This document shows, piece after piece, positions 6,136 to 8,517 of a stretch of 8,517 nucleotides of DNA. Source of the DNA: an uncultured Clostridia bacterium (GTDB taxonomy: Bacteria > Bacillota_A > Clostridia > Oscillospirales > Oscillospiraceae); NCBI GenBank assembly GCA_947307375.1, contig CAMZIX010000055.1, positions 1 to 8,517 on the forward strand. The letters run 5' to 3'. Both the position numbers and the translations under genes were made by a program. Under the pieces are notes generated by a model, which was given only the letters and a program-made list of their open reading frames with translations, was not told the DNA's origin and searched no databases. Within the stretch, counting starts at the first letter, position 1, and every line of letters starts with the position of its first letter.

Positions 6136-6151
6136 GTCCGTTTTATCGGAC
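6136..6151. promoter_or_regulatory. GTCCG-N6-CGGAC palindrome, candidate operator at the WYL promoter
   Basis: GTCCG (6136-6140) and CGGAC (6147-6151) form an inverted repeat whose 6-nt centre TTTTAT sits at the -35 position of the WYL gene promoter. A further copy, CTGTCCGA at 6092-6099, is the exact reverse complement of TCGGACAG at 6146-6153. Repeated half-sites between divergent genes suggest a regulator-binding region, probably for the WYL protein (inference). Confidence 0.5.
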
Positions 6152-6169
6152 AGTGTTTTGTGCTATACT
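6141..6169 (+). promoter_or_regulatory. Promoter of the WYL regulator gene (extended -10)
   Basis: TATACT (-10, 6164-6169) is preceded directly by TGC, an extended -10. The hexamer at 17-nt spacing, TTTTAT (6141-6146), is a poor -35, as is common for extended -10 promoters. The expected start near 6176 gives a leader of about 26 nt and rules out the upstream in-frame ATG at 6082. Confidence 0.65.
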
Positions 6170-6201
6170 GGGGATTGGATCAATACAGGGAGGGAATGGC
6201 C

Positions 6202-7188
6202 ATGCCGAAATCACCCAATCAGAAGCTGAAGCTGCTCGTTTTGCTGCGCTATCTGATGCGATGCAGCGACGAGGCGCACCCGGTCACAGTGCAGGACATG
6301 ATCGAGGAGCTGGCGCGGCAGGATATCTCCGCCGAGCGCAAGACGATCTACGACGACATGGAGGCGCTGCGCCGCTTCGGCATCGACATCGTGCAGCGCA
6401 AGGACAGGAGCACCGGCTATTACGTCGCGGCGCGCGATTTTGAGCTGCCGGAGCTGAAGCTGCTGGTGGACAGCATCCAGAGCTCCAAGTTCATCACCCA
6501 GCGCAAGACCCTGAGCCTGATCCGGAAGCTCGAAAACCTCGCCAGCGTCTACGACGCGCAGCTCCTGGAGCGGCAGGTCTACGTGCGCGGCCGGGTCAAG
6601 AGCATGAACGAGAGCGTCTACTACAATGTGGACGAGATCTCCGGCGCCATCAGCCGCGACCGGGCGATCCGCTTCAAATACTTCGAATTCACCGTCTCCC
6701 GCGAGCGGCGCTACCGCCACGAGGGCGCCTGGTACATCGTCAGCCCCTTCGCGCTGATGTGGGACGACGAGAACTACTATCTGCTGGCCTGGGACGCCTC
6801 GGCCGCCCGCCTCAAGCACTACCGCGTGGACAAGATGACGAACATCGAGGCGCTGGAGCAGCGGCGCGAGGGCAAGGAGGCCTTTCAGAAGCTCGACATG
6901 GCCTCTTACTCCCAGCGGGTCTTCGGCATGTTCGCCGGCGAGGAAAAACGGGTGCGCCTGCGCTTCCTCAATCACCTGGCCGGCGCGGTGATCGACCGTT
7001 TCGGCAAGGACACGATCCTCACGCCCGACGGGGACGAGCATTTCATTATTTCCGTCGATCTGGTGGTCAGTCCGCAGTTCTTCGCCTGGGTCTTCGGCTT
7101 CGGCGCGGAGGCGGAGATCCTCTCCCCCGAGAGCGTGCGGCGGCAGATGGGCCGTCAGGCCGCGCTGATCGCCGCGGAATACGAGTAA
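6202..7188 (+). CDS. WYL-domain transcriptional regulator (YafY/DeoR-like), 328 aa
   Basis: A cytoplasmic DNA-binding regulator. Residues 8-75 form a winged helix-turn-helix (LLVLLRYLMRCS, VTVQDMIEELA, ERKTIYDDMEALRRFGIDIV). The middle, about 135-212, is a WYL domain, with WYIVSPFALMWDDENYYLLAW and LKHYRVDKM. The end, about 235-325, fits a WCX domain. WYL domains sense nucleic-acid or nucleotide ligands in characterised members (family knowledge); the ligand here is unknown. Start 6202 is chosen because AGGGAGGG (6187-6194) is 7 nt away; the ATG at 6196 is too close to it, and 6082 lies upstream of the predicted transcription start. No terminator follows; the next gene begins 61 nt on with its own promoter, so both read-through and independent expression are possible. 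No defence or other mobile genes adjoin it. Confidence 0.92.
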   Translation: MPKSPNQKLKLLVLLRYLMRCSDEAHPVTVQDMIEELARQDISAERKTIYDDMEALRRFGIDIVQRKDRSTGYYVAARDFELPELKLLVDSIQSSKFITQRKTLSLIRKLENLASVYDAQLLERQVYVRGRVKSMNESVYYNVDEISGAISRDRAIRFKYFEFTVSRERRYRHEGAWYIVSPFALMWDDENYYLLAWDASAARLKHYRVDKMTNIEALEQRREGKEAFQKLDMASYSQRVFGMFAGEEKRVRLRFLNHLAGAVIDRFGKDTILTPDGDEHFIISVDLVVSPQFFAWVFGFGAEAEILSPESVRRQMGRQAALIAAEYE

Positions 7189-7194
7189 AGCCTG

Positions 7195-7223
7195 TTGCCG
7201 CGGCGGATGATTTCTGTTATAGT
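7195..7223 (+). promoter_or_regulatory. Promoter of the alpha/beta hydrolase gene
   Basis: TTGCCG (-35, 7195-7200), a 17-nt spacer, TATAGT (-10, 7218-7223) preceded by TGT (extended -10). It begins 6 nt after the WYL gene stop. The expected start near 7230 would make the ATG at 7232 essentially leaderless, favouring translation from 7250. Confidence 0.65.
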
Positions 7224-7249
7224 AAAGAAAAATGCTGGGAGGATTTGAC

Positions 7250-8206
7250 ATGCAGTGGATCAGCGACGAGCACTATGCCGAGCAGATGGACTCGATCGTC
7301 GAGCCCTATCTGGCCGCCCGGCGGGAAACGGGCTTTGACGAGCGCGTTCCCGGCGAGCCGATTTATTACGAGCACTACCGCGCCGATGACCCAAAGGCCG
7401 TCGTGGTCGTCAGCCACGGCTTCACCGAGTCGCTCGTCAAGCATGCGGAGAACATCTTTTATCTGCTGCAGGCGGGCTACGAGGTCTGGGGTCTCGACCA
7501 CCGCGGCCACGGCCGCTCCTTCCGGGCCAATGAAAACCCCTACGTCGTCTATGTCAGGCGCTTCAAGGACTACGTCTTTGATCTCGACCATCTGACGGAG
7601 ACGAAGATCGTTCCGGCCGCGAAGGGTCTGCCGCTCTATCTGTACTGCCATTCGATGGGCGGCAACATCGGCGTGCGTATGCTGGAGCTCTTCCCGGGCT
7701 TCTACCGGAAGGCCGTCCTCTCCTCCCCGATGCTCGGGCTCAGCTTCGGGAACATCCCGCTGGCCGCGGCGCTGGCCTTTGCCGCGGCACGCAGCATCGG
7801 CCCGGGCGGCAAGCAGCCCCTGTCGCCGGTCAGCGCGATGCCGGAGGAGACCTTCGAAGCCAGCGCCGCCAACTCCGAGCCGCGTTTCCGCTGGTATTAC
7901 GAAAAGAAGCTGGCTGACCCACGGCTGCAGACCTGTGCCGCCTCCACCTCCTGGGGCCGCGAGGCGATCCTCGCCTGCGGTCTGGCCAGCCAGCGCTCCA
8001 AGATCGCCCGTATCCAGGTGCCGATCCTGCTGTTCCAGGCCGGCAATGACACCTTTGTGGAAAACCGGGCGCAGGACGAATTCGCCTCTTTCGCGCCGGA
8101 CTGCACCATGCAGAAGATGCCCGGTCTGCGCCACGAGCTCTTTTTCAGCGACACCGAGACGCTGAAACAGTACTGGGGTCAAATCTTCGAATTCTACGAG
8201 AAGTAA
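7250..8206 (+). CDS. Alpha/beta hydrolase, lysophospholipase L2 (PldB)/monoacylglycerol lipase-like, 318 aa
   Basis: A serine hydrolase likely acting on lysophospholipids or monoacylglycerols. Visible features: oxyanion strand VVVVSHGF (H56-G57-F58); GLDHRGHGRS (81-90), typical of this superfamily; nucleophile elbow CHSMGG with S135; acid D267 in AGNDTFVENRAQ; and H295 in GLRHELFFSD. The D-x-x-VENR and RHE-FF pattern is close to PldB. The helical lid region is about 160-250. No signal peptide or anchor is seen, so it is probably cytoplasmic. Start 7250 is favoured over the in-frame ATG at 7232 because GGGAGG (7237-7242) is 7 nt upstream and the promoter predicts a start near 7230. It lies directly downstream of the WYL gene, which may regulate it. 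The exact substrate is not determined by sequence. Confidence 0.9.
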   Translation: MQWISDEHYAEQMDSIVEPYLAARRETGFDERVPGEPIYYEHYRADDPKAVVVVSHGFTESLVKHAENIFYLLQAGYEVWGLDHRGHGRSFRANENPYVVYVRRFKDYVFDLDHLTETKIVPAAKGLPLYLYCHSMGGNIGVRMLELFPGFYRKAVLSSPMLGLSFGNIPLAAALAFAAARSIGPGGKQPLSPVSAMPEETFEASAANSEPRFRWYYEKKLADPRLQTCAASTSWGREAILACGLASQRSKIARIQVPILLFQAGNDTFVENRAQDEFASFAPDCTMQKMPGLRHELFFSDTETLKQYWGQIFEFYEK

Positions 8207-8216
8207 AAAATGAAAA

Positions 8217-8250
8217 AGAACCCGGCGCTCCTCTCGGAGCGCCGGGTTTT
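8217..8250. terminator. Bidirectional terminator between the hydrolase and hypB
   Basis: CCCGGCGCTCC (8221-8231), loop TCTC, GGAGCGCCGGG (8236-8246): an exact 11-bp stem extended by A/T pairs. T-rich tails follow on both strands (TTTTCGTTTTT on plus; TTCTTTTTCATTTTTT on minus), so it serves both convergent genes. In the minus-strand transcript the loop is GAGA, a GNRA tetraloop. Confidence 0.92.
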
Positions 8251-8266
8251 CGTTTTTCTGTAAGGC

Positions 8267-8517
8267 TCATCCCTCGATCCAGGCCCTGGTCTGCGTGCGC
8301 AGCCAGTCGGCCCAGGCGCCGATGCCCTCGCCGGTGCGGGAGGAGATCGGGAGGATCGTCATGTTGGGGTTGAGACGCAGGACGTACTCCTTGCATTTTT
8401 CGATATCGAAATCGAAATAGGGCAGCACGTCGATCTTGTTGATCAGCAGCACGTCGCAGATGGAGAACATCAGCGGGTACTTGAGGGGCTTGTCGTCGCC
8501 CTCGGGCACGGAGAGGA
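8267..8517 (-). CDS. hypB: Hydrogenase nickel incorporation GTPase HypB, C-terminal part (5' end outside window)
   Basis: The frame is open to the right edge of the window and ends at TGA 8267-8269, giving about the last 83 residues of a protein usually 215-290 long. It shows the HypB hallmark LSVPEGDDKPLKYP, which reads on past the GTG at 8509, so that GTG is an internal Val and not a start. The GTPase base-recognition motif NKID follows (in LLINKIDVLPYFDFD), then SSRTGEG (G5-like) and the C-terminal AWADWL helix. HypB hydrolyses GTP to deliver nickel, with HypA, to the [NiFe]-hydrogenase large subunit (family knowledge). The Walker A and any His-rich nickel-storage segment are outside the window. 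hypA and further hyp genes would be expected beyond the right edge. Confidence 0.93.
   Translation of the reverse strand, partial: LSVPEGDDKPLKYPLMFSICDVLLINKIDVLPYFDFDIEKCKEYVLRLNPNMTILPISSRTGEGIGAWADWLRTQTRAWIEG

Noticed and set aside
6082..6201. Upstream ATG start extending the WYL protein by 40 residues
   Set aside because: The region contains the promoter and palindrome, and the extra residues do not resemble the family N-terminus; AGGGAGGG supports 6202.
7232..7249. ATG at 7232 as hydrolase start
   Set aside because: There is no ribosome site before it and it coincides with the predicted transcription start; GGGAGG at 7237-7242 fits 7250. A leaderless start is not excluded.
6211..8182. 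346- and 321-codon antisense frames opposite the WYL and hydrolase genes
   Set aside because: Both sense genes show full family motifs; the antisense translations have no domain and no ribosome site that I can see.

Overview
The window (8,517 bp, GC-rich) looks like chromosome from a high-GC member of the Clostridia/Bacillota. This is inferred from the mix of families: an XRE-AbrB regulator fused in one chain, a YtrB/BcrA-like ABC exporter with an ABC2_membrane_5-type permease, an S11 D-Ala-D-Ala carboxypeptidase with a repeat stalk, a WYL regulator, a solenoid of internalin-like leucine-rich repeats, and purine-rich AGGAGG-type ribosome sites. The gut Oscillospirales are a plausible home, but the sequence alone does not fix the genus. 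I see no insertion sequence, tRNA, rRNA, CRISPR array or prophage gene.

Layout. Positions 1-441 (+) are the 3' end of an AGCS sodium:alanine/glycine symporter. It converges on a large membrane-anchored TPR/LRR protein (455-2269, -), and the two stop codons share one bidirectional terminator. Next on the minus strand is a tightly coupled three-gene operon read 4331 to 2429: XRE-AbrB regulator, ABC ATPase, ABC-2 permease, with each junction a 4-nt ATGA overlap. Upstream of it is a secreted D-Ala-D-Ala carboxypeptidase (4431-5789, -) whose terminator hairpin overlaps the promoter of the ABC operon. Between 5919 and 6032 (-) is an uncatalogued-looking 37-residue single-pass membrane microprotein with a strong ribosome site and a 19-bp terminator stem covering its stop codon. 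It diverges from a WYL-domain transcription regulator (6202-7188, +), which is followed by a PldB-like alpha/beta hydrolase (7250-8206, +) with its own promoter. The window ends with the C-terminal part of hydrogenase/urease nickel GTPase HypB (8267-8517, -), convergent with the hydrolase across another bidirectional terminator.

Functional themes. Most genes belong to the cell envelope: a cell-wall carboxypeptidase, an exporter controlled by its own regulator, an LRR scaffold, a lysophospholipase-like hydrolase and a tiny membrane protein. They sit in separate transcription units, each with a recognisable sigma-70-type promoter and a strong hairpin, so I do not infer one pathway. The only clear operon is regulator-ATPase-permease. 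The most novel items are the 37-aa microprotein, the triplicated LRR modules with repeating capping motifs, the terminator-promoter overlap at 4355-4408, and the GTCCG-N6-CGGAC palindrome at the WYL promoter.
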